From contig CM055094.1 in the NCBI GenBank assembly GCA_029204225.1, positions 19,474,702 through 19,538,701 on the forward strand: a stretch of 64,000 nt of DNA, given 5' to 3'. The notes beneath the pieces are model-generated. The model was not told where the DNA came from. It did not search any database and worked only from the letters and a program-made list of their open reading frames with translations. Made by a program: the position numbers and the translations under genes. Within the stretch, counting starts at the first letter, position 1. Every line of letters begins with the position of its first letter. Source of the stretch: Diphasiastrum complanatum. Lineage: Eukaryota; Streptophyta; Lycopodiopsida; Lycopodiales; Lycopodiaceae. Below are positions 9,961 through 21,235 of this stretch, one piece after another.

Positions 9961-10629
9961 AAAGCTGTTCTTGATGCTAATTTTTGGTGTTAAAGCATGT
10001 TAACACATTCACATCACAATGCATATGAGATTTCAAAACAAGATGAAAAAGCTCATACTTAGAATTATGTAGTTTTTCCATAACTTCCACCAAGGAAACC
10101 ATCAGTGATGGGAGTACATTAGTCTCCCCATAAATAGAGACTATCTGGTCAAACTTATCTTTAAATACAATATTATGGTTTTTAAAATCTATTTTCAACG
10201 AATCTGATTTATCAAAAAACCATTCATATCCTAGGATTACATAAGTTCTATCAAGATTCATAACATGGAAGTCGAGCCGCTCAACATGATCTTGCATCCG
10301 AACCTCCAAATTAGGGACTTTCACATCCCAAACTTCTGTGTCTGACCCTGAGGCTAGAGGACCACATAATGTTGAGCACTGGCCATGGTGGGCACCCGAA
10401 GCTTCTATACAAGCCGCACATTCAAAAAGTTGTGAGTACCTCCAAATTCAAACATTATACTTATGTCTTTTCCTAGAATATTGCCTTTAACTTGAAACCA
10501 TTGATTAGACTTGAAAGAAAGTGTACTGAAGTTACAAGTATATTCACAACCATTTAACAAATCAACTTTCAATTCACAACCATTTAACAAATCGACTTTC
10601 AATTTACCTGTCGGTAAATCCATCGCCAT
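9925..10629 (-). mobile_element. Ty3/gypsy gag-protease remnant, copy 1
   Basis: The minus strand reads MAMDLPTGKLKVDLLNG from ATG 10629, then ILGKDISIMFEFGGTHNFLN. The latter aligns with the retropepsin motif of Ty3/gypsy elements (D-S-G-A-T-H-x-F), but here the catalytic Asp is Glu and Ser is Phe. After a stop, 10324-9977 gives YVILGYEWF, the usual ILG-x-x-W end of the protease, and then a QDLKQEFNDVFPK-like linker that normally precedes reverse transcriptase. RT, RNase H and integrase are absent. This is a dead fragment. Confidence 0.7.
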
Positions 10630-10642
10630 GAAACTTGATGAT

Positions 10643-10861
10643 TTATTTTCCCTCTCGGATCTCTGTTTGGCATGATGCCCAAGTTTGTTGGCAAGCAGTA
10701 GCTTCTAGTTCATCAAAAAATAGATTTTTTATCTTATTATTTTTTGGCTTTTCATTCTTAGGCTTTTGGGCTGATTGGCTGTGCAAACTCTTCCGTGAGG
10801 CAATCACGGTGCTATCGTAGGCTTTAGCTACTCGGATAGCATCTTTCAATATGGAGGACAT
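10643..10861 (-). mobile_element. Gag-like remnant upstream of gypsy protease
   Basis: 72-codon minus frame (MSSILKDAIRVAKAYDS, then a Lys/Asn/Pro-rich stretch PKNEKPKNNKIKN). It ends 14 bases before the protease fragment and on the same strand, so it is probably the end of the same element's gag. No zinc knuckle is visible. The plus copy is 58824-59096. Confidence 0.4.
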
Positions 10862-11195
10862 TCCCTTTGCACTTTTTTTTTAAGGCTTTCAATTGCCTTA
10901 ACCCAAAAAAGTAAATAGGAAAAAGTAATGGCAAACCTAAATGCAATAAAGGAACTTCCAAAATTCCTATTCAAGAGCAAAAATTCCAAAATCCCCCCCC
11001 CCATTAATATAACTAGTAACATTATTCTCAAAGCATCTACGATGAGCTACAAACAACACTTGGAGAGTAAAGAATTAGGAATCTGTCAAATACTCTTGCA
11101 TCTAGTATTTGGAAAGTTAGACATAATGATAGTATCATAAGAATGAGTTAGAGAAGCTTGTGAAGCCATCCAGTGGTGTGTTGTTGTTTTATTAG
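10862..11195 (-). repeat. Dispersed repeat with short poly-C tract
   Basis: Minus copy of the family at 2180-2520, with a 10-base C run at 10993-11002. It lies between the gag-like piece and the truncated end of the reverse transcriptase, and its far edge replaces the RT C-terminus. Confidence 0.6.
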
Positions 11196-11199
11196 TTGC

Positions 11200-12117
11200 C
11201 TAGATACATATCAAGCTACCCCAAGTTACCACAGACCTATTATATGAGTTAAACACAGGTCTATATGAGGCAAGGTGTATATATTGCAAAAAGCAAAAAG
11301 GAAGGTCTCCCCTTTTATCATATTTGGACAGATGTGTACAACCGGTAATTGGGTTAAAGGTAATTGTAATATTCATAAAGTTCACCAAATTACATGTGTT
11401 GTCGTTTCCGTCTATCTCAAGGTATTCTAGGGGATAGATCCAAAAAGGATTGTCAGGTGTTCTTGGTTGAGTCTTGTCTAGGAAACGTCCAACCGTATGA
11501 TTATTGATAAAGCATATATTGTCAATGTACCTGAACGAATATTTGAAGTCGTTTATAAATATAATTTCCCCTAATCTTGCAAGCCTCTTAATAAACTACA
11601 TTTAAAAAAAAGAAAGGTACCAATTACAAGACATTGGTGAATATGAAAAACCCATTGGTATTCCCCCAACCTGTCGCCAAGTATGATCCCCAAGTCTGAT
11701 AATGCAATTGTCTATCAAATAGGAATTCCAAATGCATAAGGTATTCTTGCGGTCTATAGTACTCCATTCATATGAACCTGTATTTTTCGAAACCCATTTA
11801 AAATCATTGGTTCCAGATATTCGTTTGTATTTGAGCAATTTGATTTTGGCAATTTTAGATGCCGAACAAATCATTTTAGTCATAATAGTTTTCAAATCGT
11901 CAATCCCGTTCAAAGGAATATTGCTTTTTTGGGGGTAACCTAATTCTTTGCTTGCTGGTTTTTTGAGTTTGTAATGCAATTTTAGGCTGAAATTTTCAGC
12001 ACACAAGGCTTGTAGGAGGGCGAGTTCCTGCATCCATCTAATGTGTGGTTTCGACACATTTTGGTGCTGATTTTTTAGATTTGATACTTGCTGTTTTTTG
12101 TGTCTTTTTGGGCACAT
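11200..12117 (-). pseudogene. Reverse transcriptase with GIPMG motif, frameshifted
   Basis: Minus-strand RT copy. ATG 12117 opens a basic N-terminus (MCPKRHKKQQVSNLKNQHQ), continuous through NGIDDLKT, WRQVGGIPMGFSYSPMSCNW and to 11602. There one extra base in a T run (relative to the 57.45k copy) breaks the frame, so the YIDD palm motif lies just beyond in another frame. The tail FLNITITFNPITG and YDKRGDLPF region continues to about 11240. Keeps Trp at the position where the 57.9k copy has TGA. The GIPMG plus YDKR-D pattern resembles scattered eukaryotic RTs near the Penelope-like group; this placement is from memory. Confidence 0.65.
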
Positions 12118-12169
12118 TTAGGGTTTGAAAAAGTTTATCTTCTTGGCTGGTTTTTATGGCAAGAGATTT

Positions 12170-12620
12170 GAGCCCACCTATATATATATATAGATCTCTA
12201 GGTCCACTCAAGCCTACGTGGCACAGGGCCCAGTTGACTTGACATACAAGGTTATGGTAGGCCTACATGGCTTGCCACATGGCAACCCTCAACCCTGCAT
12301 GATTTGCCATGTGGTAGACCTACGTGGCTTGCCATGTGGTAGTGTGCGATAGGCTTCGCAAATAGCAGACCACGTAGGCAGAGCCTGGTTGGCTTGCCAG
12401 CCTATGATGGGCCTACGTGGCTTGCCACGTGACTAGCCCCAAGCCTGCATGATTTGCCACATGGCAGTCATACGTGACTTGACACGTGGGCACCTATCAC
12501 AGCCTTGGTCAATCGCAGGCCTATGTGGCCTGCTACACAAGTCTATGGTAGGCCATGTGGTAAACCACACAAGCCTATGGTAGGACTTAGTGGTTGTAGT
12601 TGTAGCCTTGTAGCCTCAAC
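12170..12620 (-). repeat. CAAGCC minisatellite array, C-block copy
   Basis: Same unit family as 4436-5215, here 5' of the RT gene and preceded by (TA)n. It alternates GGCTTGCCACRTGG and AAGCCTRYATG units. The inverse copy is 56960-57370. Confidence 0.75.
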
Positions 12621-12624
12621 TCGT

Positions 12625-13110
12625 CGTATGTTGACCTTTCTGAAATCCCTGGAATCACCGGCCATTGTACAATCCCCGGGAATGGACTTATATAGGAGAA
12701 AAAAGTTGGCACGTGTGAATCCCAGCGACACGTGGCCCAGTCAGTAGCTGACATGTGGAACCACACGTTTGTATACGCATTTGTGAAACTGCACATCTGG
12801 ATCAACACGTGTGGGATCCCATGTGGGGACACGTGGCTGAATGGATCAGTGACATGTGTTCTTGCATGTATCGGCTTGCACGTGTGGTCACGTGGCCCAA
12901 TCAGTACTTGACGTGTGGGACCACACTTCTTTATCCGCATGTGTGAAACTTGCACATGTGGCCATGTGGTCGAATGGCTTGGTGACGTGTGTTCTGGCAC
13001 GTGTTATCTCGCACGTGTGGGCTCGTGGCCGAATGGCAGATTGACGTGTATTGTAGCACGTGTGGTCTCACACGTGTGGACTGTTGTATTACGTGCCGTA
13101 GATCTGATCC
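12625..13110 (-). promoter_or_regulatory. G-box (CACGTG) array with TATA box, copy 1
   Basis: On the minus strand a ~390-base array of CACGTG and ACGTG/CATGTG variants, arranged as degenerate ~160-base repeats, is followed by CTATATAAGTCCATTCC (TATA at about 12688-12695). About 25 bases after the TATA is ATG GCC GGT GAT, starting a short MAGDSRDFRKVNIRR peptide that runs into the CAAGCC array. This is the layout of a plant core promoter with clustered bZIP/bHLH sites. In this copy the histone leader is missing downstream. Confidence 0.55.
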
Positions 13111-13179
13111 GTTGTTGGATCGACGAGTGTACGGCTTGGGTTTTATTGGTTCTAGCTATATAAATGTTGTTTGATCAGT

Positions 13180-13940
13180 TAAACATTTCGCTTAGTTTTG
13201 GATTTTCACTCCCTGTAGCTCTTGGTGTGTGAACCAAATGACATTCCACCTTAAAATCACCTATTCTAGGAACATTGAGTGGTGTGTCACTCATATGATT
13301 CTTAATTATCTCTGGATATTTTGTTTTACTAAAAATCCAAAATAGAATTTCATGATCTTCTTTAAAACCTGTTTGAAACTTGTTTCCTGTCTGGTAAGGT
13401 GGATCCTTTCAGATTTTTTCTCGACAGTGGAGCATATTCTGTGGGAAGATCGATATGGAGATGATATTTAGACATCTTAATAATCGATAGATTAATCTAG
13501 TAGAAAACCAACTTGTTATATATCTTGTAAGCTATTAAAACTATTCTTAATTATAAAAAAAGATTAATTGGAAAAGTTTGAAATGACCTTTGCGCTCTTT
13601 TTGATCCATCACACTCCAAGTTTCTTGCTTTATATGCAAAATCAAAGCTTTGCAGTTATGAGCAAAATAAGCAAAATATTTTTTCAATATATGTGTGTTG
13701 AAATTGCAAATTTCTGAATTGCAAAACTTTGAAATAACCTTGCCGCTCCATTTGATTCAACACACTCCGTATTTTCTGAATTTCAAGATTCACGTCGGCG
13801 CTCATTGTGATCCAAAATATTCAAAGTTTCTTGCCATGATTTTCAGATCGATAAGACTGTTTTTCTTTGATGTGAACGCTTTGAGTAGATGGAAAGAAAA
13901 CTTTGATGTGGAATATGATTTGCATTTACATGAGAAGTTA
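13180..13940 (-). pseudogene. X2 gene, copy 2, internally deleted
   Basis: Minus copy retaining the 5' helical repeats (about 13860-13580) and the first codons of the MSKYHL exon (about 13470-13400). Sequence then jumps directly to the last exon (FKEDHEILFWIFSKT-like, about 13385-13200). The middle, including coiled coil and intron, is deleted. The same deletion is in 55.73-56.40k. Confidence 0.6.
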
Positions 13941-13942
13941 TG

Positions 13943-15484
13943 CTAGTTAATGGTAGAAAATAGAATCTTGAAGTATGGACCCCACGCATTGTGGCTATCC
14001 AACTTCCAGTTAACTACATACGTTACTAGTGAGGTCAAGCTCCATATCATCTGAGTCTGTTTCATCTGATGAAGCATGACGCTTCGCTCGTATCTTGGTC
14101 CTTTGCCTGGATTGTTGTGTTGGTGGTGGTTGGACGAGTGTGGTGGTGTCTTCATGTTGAGCAAAAGACTCTTCAGCAGAATGATCCTTCGTCTGTGACA
14201 TAGAGGACATGGGTGTCTTTCTCGATGTAAGCTTCACTAGGCCAACTGTTTGGTTCTTTGCAGTTGGCCCTTGTGGAGAGAAGGAACTCTTTCTCTTTTG
14301 AGAAGCCACTTGCGTGGAATCTGTTGCAATAGGCCTAGAAGTAGAGTTGGTATTCTTGGCTGGTTCTGAGGGAGTCTCCCAAGCTTTTATCTGCTAGCAT
14401 CAAGTGGTCTCGAACTCGAGGTCGGTGGCTCAACTGCTACAGTGACATCTATCAGAAGATAGCCCAATAATTGGAGGTTTGCTTGTTCTTGATATAGTCA
14501 TGGAGGCAGTTGGAAGCAAACTGGGCCCAGTCATAAAGGTTCTGATCGTGTAGTCTAGAATCAGCCATCATGTGGAATAGTTTCATGGGGATACGCATGA
14601 TCTTGGACCTATAGCGCTATGTATATTTCGTCAGATAGGCGCATGGAGCAGCTAAGGGCTTATCATTTATGACCTCGATACGGTAACCATCTTTTTTTTT
14701 CCATTTGTCCACTGAGGGGTCTATGTATTTGAAATATGTTGTGGATTCAATCTTTTTGAGGGTCCTGTTGACTGTGTTTGGTCCCCTAGGGAAGCCAAAT
14801 GTATTGAGGTCAGCTCCAGAAATAGGGATAGTATAAACAAAATTTTGGTTAGGAGAACTGGAAAATCTGATGGTGTGGTTATAAGCAATATGCAATAGAA
14901 ATGGGCTCTAATAGCCACTAAAAAGAGGAAGTTGGAACTCTATGTGGCTCAAGAACTAGTGTGCCTCCTGGTACCAAGTGTTCATCTCAGAGATATCGAG
15001 GCTTTCCATGGTGATGTCAATTATGTCTTGAGTTGGGTCATCAGAACTGGAAGATGTTGTGGCAGACAAGTTCTGGACTCGGCTGATGACCCTGTTGAAG
15101 GTTCGGCTCTGGTAACAGACAAGTGGAGTCTCGGCTCGATCGACTGTGGAGGGCTTCGGATCGGTCGACTTTTGATGGACTCGGCTCAGTCAACTTTGTA
15201 TGTAGAGTATGGACGCTCAATTCGTTCCACAATGAATGTAGAGTATGTACGCTAAGCTCAGTCCACGGTGATTGTAGAGTATGGGGGTGCGGCTCTATGA
15301 GCAGTGTATGTAGAGTATTGCTCGGCAGTGTATGGAGAATAGAAATTTGTGGAAAAATTTGGAGCAATGTCGCTCTGATAGGATGTGGAAACGATGATGT
15401 TTCTTCGCGATAACGTACTAGTAGAGAGATTTCAACCCAAATCGGTGTTGAATGTGTGGTTTTGACAAGCTGCAGTAGCACCAC
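13943..15484 (-). pseudogene. X1 gene, copy 2
   Basis: Minus copy with the Pro/Gln-rich linker that copy 1 lacks (TTTLVQPPPTQQSRQRTKIR at about 14150-14085) and the acidic SSDETDSDDMELDL stretch. The FTFEEFHGPKG segment is deleted, so the sequence jumps to LTSLVTYVVNWKL and the common end at 13943. The 5' part holds the 36-base minisatellite (about 15190-15275). Stops interrupt the frame. Confidence 0.6.
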
Positions 15485-16160
15485 CCCTCAGCCTTCTCGT
15501 GCTAGATGTGACGATTTTTGTGTAATGTAGCAAGTCTCGACAGCTTAGGATTTTTGAAAATGGATGATGATGGCACTCTGGATCCGTGGTGGATGTATGT
15601 AGATGGTGTCCAAGGATGCAAAGGAGTAATCAAGCACGGTCGTAGCGAATGATAGATCGCCACTAAAAGATGGAAAATCGATCCTTTGAAGCTATAGCTT
15701 TTCAAAGCTTATGAATTCCATTTCCATGCTTGAAGAAGGAAGTGCCAGCATCAAATCTTCTCCCATCAGAGTTTGTTTTCATTTCCTAAAAAGCATGCAT
15801 GGCAACATAGCAGTAAAGCGTGATATTGTGAATTTTTGTAATGTTCTGCAACATTTGCTTACATACATAGCTACACCAAATGAGAAAATTAAGGACCTAG
15901 ATTCTTAAAGAGTTTTATGAGGTTGAAGTTCTAGTTTTTCTACAAATCAACTTCCTCTGAAAGTTTCTTTTTGGTGGAAATGATACTATTTATACCAAGT
16001 GTAGGCTAATTTATAATGGCAAAGATCGAGTTCACAGCTCACCATGATTATGATCATTTGCAAGTAGCCTATTATAAGCAAATTGTGCTGCACTTTCGTG
16101 TTATCTTAGCACATTTGAATGTAGCTTGTGATATTATCGGTTCGATATTCTAGTAGCTTT
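15485..16160 (-). promoter_or_regulatory. X1 upstream region with TATAAATA box
   Basis: This ~670-base region precedes X1 in several copies. It carries GGTATAAATAG on the minus strand (TATA core 15987-15994), followed by a conserved leader. Other copies of the box: 22066-22073 (minus), 30199-30206, 48586-48593, 53572-53579 (plus). A 65-codon plus frame (15711-15908) and a 67-codon minus frame (15705-15502) within it recur in the copies but are probably incidental to leader conservation. Confidence 0.5.
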
Positions 16161-17430
16161 TCTGCACCATTAGAGGTAAGAGAAAGAGAGCACAATCAGA
16201 TAATGATGCAATAGGTTGGTCCGGTATCTCCAATTTCTAGGAATTTGGTCATGAAGACAATCCGGCTCGAATCATGCACAGAAAAATTGATGAGTGTTTG
16301 CCATCTTGTTTGCATGTATGTGATGATTTTTGTTGTTTAATTATATCGATGTCGATTGAAACTATGATAACTTCCTGGTTGTCATTCGTAATATTAAAAG
16401 TTTTTTTTCACCTTATCTTGGGGCAAGTTGACAAATAGCAAGGTAACAAATTGGGACTCGGCAAGAACTCACTCCAAATGACTTTTTGAGCTTCACTAAC
16501 TTGTTCTCATGAATTTATCATTGTGTCTAACTTGCCATATACCAGTTTTATAAGTATTTGCTTGATGCTTTACTCTTAAATGAACCATAATGGTACCCCC
16601 CTTTGCATGTGCCATAGTCCTAGAGCTCTAAAATTAACAATGTATACACATGTATGGAAGTTTTCAAGACATACTGATGTTTTTGCATCCACTTGTCTTT
16701 AAGCTTAAACATGTTCTTTGTAGTTCCTGAAGAAGTCTTGAAAGTTTGAAGCTTGTGTGTTAAGCCAAGTGTTGTTGTAGTTCATCGTAGATGCTTGGAG
16801 TTCATTATTGGCCACCTCCAAGGACATAGCCTTAAAAAAATTTGTCTAGGCCCCTTCATTTTTTAACACTTGCTTCTTGTACAACCAAATTACCTTCCAA
16901 TTTTTTCAAGCCTATTTGTGGTAAAGTGTCTCACATCTCTATGGAACATATGCACAAAAGTGAATCACTTTCTGCCACGTGATGATAGTGATACATTGTG
17001 CACTAGGGAATCACATTGTTGATAAGTTGGATTCACATTTACATCATGAAGCAAATAGTCTTGTAAGTTTCGTGTTCAACTGGATCGGAAGCTCACTACA
17101 ATGGATGTTGAGATTAATATATCATGCTATCTCTAGCCTAATAGCCACACACTAGATGGTTGGATCCAGAAAATATTCACACAAAGGGACACAAGTCTAC
17201 CACATAGGTCTGCCACATAGTTTTCAATCAATCAAAAAGGAAGGTAGATCCTTATCTTTGGTACTGTGATAGTTAGTTCTTAGACTTATTGAGATCTTAG
17301 AAATTAAATTTTAGGGTCAGCCCAAAGTTTATGACAATTGCTCATCAAGTGAATGCAATTCTAGTCAAGATTGTGTTCAATTTTGCTTGATTTGTGATAT
17401 AGTTTGGATTGATTATTGCTTGATGATTCA
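16161..17430. other. D-block spacer, repetitive, no gene seen
   Basis: Includes a diverged member of the dispersed repeat (about 16400-16600), and sequence shared inverted with 35.1-35.7k and 52.3-53.3k. No frame is protein-like. Confidence 0.55.
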
Positions 17431-18657
17431 ACTGATCTTGTAGAAATTATTTGAAGAAGCATATTTATGTGCATATGATTCCTTTTGGTTCAGGTTAGTT
17501 GAATCCTATATCCTTGTGAAGTCGAGATCAAGGAGGAGGCAGTTTTACATCCAATTTTTATGCAAATTCAAGCTAGTTTCCATTCTTGTTAACATTAATA
17601 GATATGATTTGGCTTAAGATCGGGTAGGATCATATTGAGAGGTCAAGTTTTGAGCTTTCTCAAGTCCCTAGGTAGTGGGATACCTAGTCTTTTAATCATT
17701 TCTATTTTGCATCTATTCAAAAAGAAGCAAACTCAAAGTCCAGCAAATCTTGGTCAAGAGGAAGAGGAGAGCTCTCATGAAGATTTCGTCATGATGCCAA
17801 GTTTCTCTTCTTCAAGCATAAGAGGTGAAGACCCTTGGTGGATAGATAGTGGGGCTAGCTCCCACATGACAAATAAGAGGGAGTATTTTTCAACCTTATC
17901 TACCTATGAAGGACCTATCAAGTCAATTTTTACAACAAATAATTATGCTTGTAAGATAGAAGGAATAGGATCCATACCTTTATGCTTGGGATTTTCAAGG
18001 AAAATCAAGATTGATGGAGTACTTTACATTTTTAGTATCACTAAGAACTTGCTTAGTCTAGGACAATTGCTTGACAATGGTTTGATTGTGGAGTTCGCCA
18101 CAAATACATGTAACATCGAGAAGGATGGCAAGATCATTGCTAAAGGCATAAGGTTTGGAAGATTGTTCAAACTAGATGCCTATGTGGATGCTAATATTGT
18201 GATGCTAGCCAAGGAGACCAAGCTATCCAACCATATTCTATGGCACAAAAGACTTGGCCACATCAACTCAAAATCATGGAGATCATGTGCAAGGAGGAGC
18301 TTGCCTCAGGACTTCCAAGATCCTTAGCAAAGTTTATATGATATTCCAACTCTCTACAATGACAACATTTCAGTCCAACACCTTGCAACCAACCCAATCT
18401 TCCATGCAAGACCAAAACATATCGAGATCTCTCATCATTTTGTGTCAGAGAAGGTGCAATCTAAGGAGATATCTTTGGAGCATGTGGCAAGTAGTGAATG
18501 TGTTGCTGATATCCTCACTAAACCACTTCAAAGAGCTGCATTTGTGAAGTTAAGGTCAGCCCTAGGGTTGATAGCAATTCTATGTTATCTTCAAACTAGT
18601 TGTGAGGAGGAGTGTTATTTACACAAGCTAGTTTGCATGAATTCCACTTGTATATGA
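17431..18657 (+). mobile_element. Ty1/copia deletion derivative, copy 1
   Basis: Leader at about 17440-17560, then a frame from about 17641. It has the protease motif WWIDSGASSHMT (about 17838-17873), then the GAG-pre-integrase motif LWHKRLGHINSKS (about 18237-18275). After a frame break the sequence is already the end of copia RNase H: DNISVQHLATNPIFHARPKH, then ASSECVADILTKPLQ near 18485-18530. Integrase and reverse transcriptase are deleted. Gag is also lost between leader and protease. A purine tract GAGGAGGAG (18604-18612) and TGTTATTTACACAAG at 18613 mark the expected 3' LTR start. Same deletion as at 33.84k and 51.0k. Confidence 0.85.
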
Positions 18658-20080
18658 CTTTGAGGCCATGATGTGAGATGTCACACATGCCAAAAGCATA
18701 GGATACCTTATTCTAAGTCAAATTGTTAACCTAGCTTTGGAATGATACCTTTGGAATGTGTCCAAAGAGTGCATAGATAGGGTAGAAAAAAAGTAGGAGC
18801 TTAAAATAGCAGTTTTTGCATTGTTTTTGGATCTCGAGGTATCGACCCTAAATAGGGTGGATCAACTGGATCTTTAGGTTGGATGTTAGGGTTAGGTTGT
18901 GATGATTACATAGAAGCCGTAATACGCTCAAATTCGAGCTCTACATGTATAAATATGTGATGGGATTTCCATCCAATTATGAGCAAAATTGAGATTTTCC
19001 TTCTTGACTAGTTTGAGTCTATGATTTGACTGATGAATGCTATTGGCTTATGCTTTTATCATTGAATGAGATTGGAGTTGCAGGTATAGTACGCAGGCAG
19101 CAGCAAGCCGTACATCCACATGTGTGAAGAGTTTTGGAGATAATTCATGGAGTTCAAGCCAAGATAAACTAGGAATCAATGCATTGATTAGTAATCTAGC
19201 TTCTAGATCTTGTTTGGATTTTAAGTAGGTGCTTTCTCCATCATTTCTAGAATCAAATGGGTTTATTTTGCTGTATTTTTATCAAAAAGAACCCCAACCT
19301 CCTACTAGTGGAAAAGTGGGTGATAAAGGGAAGTTGGCTGATGTCCTAGTTCAGGATAAATGTGGTTACAGTTGTCAAGGAAATTGTGGAAGAGGTGCAA
19401 ATTGACACTGCAATGGCTCCTTCAGAAAAACAAAAAATGTAAATGATCTTGATGATTTCTCGGAGTAATAAATTCTCTTTTATTTTAGAAAACAATTGCG
19501 TTTATATTTCTTGAAATATTGTGTATTGAAATCTTTTTGATTAATTTAATGTTTTTAAATTTGTTTGTATTAAAAATATAGATTTAGCAGTTTTTTAATG
19601 ATTTAAATATTAGCAAAACTAAAATTGCAACGAACTGTCAGTTTTTTAATATTTTTATTTTGCGTTGTGTTTAAATATAATTAAAGATTTAAAAACCAAT
19701 TAAAATTTTGTCATAATTTAAAAAATATTTTTCTTGATACAGAAATTGTGATTTAAAACACTTTTAAAATTTTTAAAAAAACATTGAAATTTTTTGTTTT
19801 AATAAGCAAAAAGGTTTTTTTTAGTTATTCTAATGGTTGTGTCCAATGATTTTATTTTGAATAGTATTATTATTTCATAAAAGCTAATTTGCAATTATTA
19901 ACAAAAATCTATTAACAAAATTTTAGTAGGTTGATTAATTTTCTTGCAAAATACAACATTTTTTTTAGCATTACAATATCTTTATTTGAAGCATTTTAAA
20001 TATGGATATTTTTTTATAAAATTTAAAAAAAACAACAAAAAAAAGAGCCTCCATGTCATTTTTTTTTTTTTTTGGGTCAT
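18613..20080. other. Presumed copia 3' LTR start and AT-rich spacer
   Basis: Begins with the TGTT that follows the polypurine tract. I could not find the far LTR end with confidence. A GTACGCAGGCAGCAGCAAGCC stretch near 19090 is conserved in the inverse copies (33.37k, 50.57k). From about 19480 the sequence is very A/T-rich. No gene seen. Confidence 0.5.
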
Positions 20081-20904
20081 CGTGTTTCATGATGAACAAT
20101 CTTAGTAAATTCTTCAGTGGTGCATTCTTACAAAATCAGATGAATGGCTTTTTTATTTGGCTACACAAGCTCGCCAGAGATGTTGTCAAGTCACACCTAC
20201 TTTTCTCTTTTTATGCCAGCACATGATTGATTTGTTGCAAACCCTTTCTGTTAAACTCCTTGCCAACTTAGGAGATGCTGAAAACATCAGAGAGACTGAA
20301 CGCCTCCTCAAAAGAACAAATTTTTTCGCTGTCCAAGATAAATTCTTCCAAAACTCAAATGAAAGACCTGGTTCTTTCAACCTAAACAACCCTAGTTCGG
20401 TGGTTTTTGGACAAAATATGGGAAAAAGAAAGAAGTATACATGATATAAAGGAAAGAAAGGACAAGGGAGTGGTGCAAAAGAAGACTTACCGGCTAAAAG
20501 ACTAAACTTTTACAGGGATTAACTGGCTCACAGGATGTTGAGGATCTGCATAGAAGAACTCTCACTAGAAATATGGTGGATCGACTACAACTCAACACGC
20601 ACAAGGACAAGGCAAAGATATTTTTTCATTTACAATACTGTAATAGAATGTTTGAGACCATTCGTGTGAGACACTTTTACACTTGTATTTTACTACAGAT
20701 CTTTGGCCTTATATACACAAGTCCTTCCATAATATCGTGTTTGCTTGGTCATACTTACCTAACATCAAAAGTGAATGGTACTTTCTGTTTGATGTTTTCT
20801 GCAATTTTGAAATTGAAAATCTATCTTTATGTACTTGCTCTTTTCTGAAACATTTCAAAGATTTCATTTTGGAAAAATTTGATTATGTGCTTAAAATGGA
20901 CTGA
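20080..20904 (+). pseudogene. Y family coding remnant, copy 2
   Basis: Contains a 95-codon frame (20157-20444: LGDAENIRETERLLKRTNFF, then a KRKKYT end) that appears unchanged in the inverse copy 32270-31983, and the downstream frames 20573-20848 and 20683-20904. A possible intron acceptor (CTTTTACAG, ~20516) precedes the second open part. The minus strand is also open in places, so coding direction is not proven. Unrecognised family. Confidence 0.4.
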
Positions 20905-21003
20905 AATATAATTAGAAGTATGTACCTCATAAAATCTTACCTATTTAGGAAAAACATCATTGAACTCTTGTTTTAAATATTGCATTAAAAGCTGTTCTTG
21001 ATG

Positions 21004-21235
21004 CTAATTTTTGGTGTTAAAGCATGTTAACACATTCACATCATCATTCACATCACAATGCATACGAGATTTCAAAACAAGATGAAAAAGCTCATACTTA
21101 GAATCATGTAGTTTTTCCATAACTTCCGCCGAGCAAACCATCGATGATGGGAGTACATTAGTCTCCCCATAAATAGAGACTATATGGTCAAACTTATCTT
21201 TAAATACCATAGTATGGTTTTTAAAATCTATTTAC
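21004..21235 (-). mobile_element. Gypsy protease-end fragment fused to X1
   Basis: Minus frame of 68 codons matching the end of the gypsy protease piece (FKDKFDHIVSIYGETNVLPS). It has a small internal duplication (DVNDDVN). At about 21235 it joins X1 5' sequence. The same join is at 31.2k and 49.47k. Confidence 0.65.

Noticed and set aside
12755-13174. Overlapping Cys/His/Val-rich frames across the G-box array (also 38.95-39.46k and 56.4-57.0k)
   Set aside because: Produced by repeated CACGTG/CACATG DNA; open in several frames on both strands, so regulatory or satellite DNA is the simpler reading.
15711-15908. 65-codon frame conserved in the X1 upstream region (also 30285-30482, 53658-53840 minus)
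   Set aside because: It is antisense to X1, lies between the TATA box and X1, and is broken in other copies; conservation follows from block duplication.
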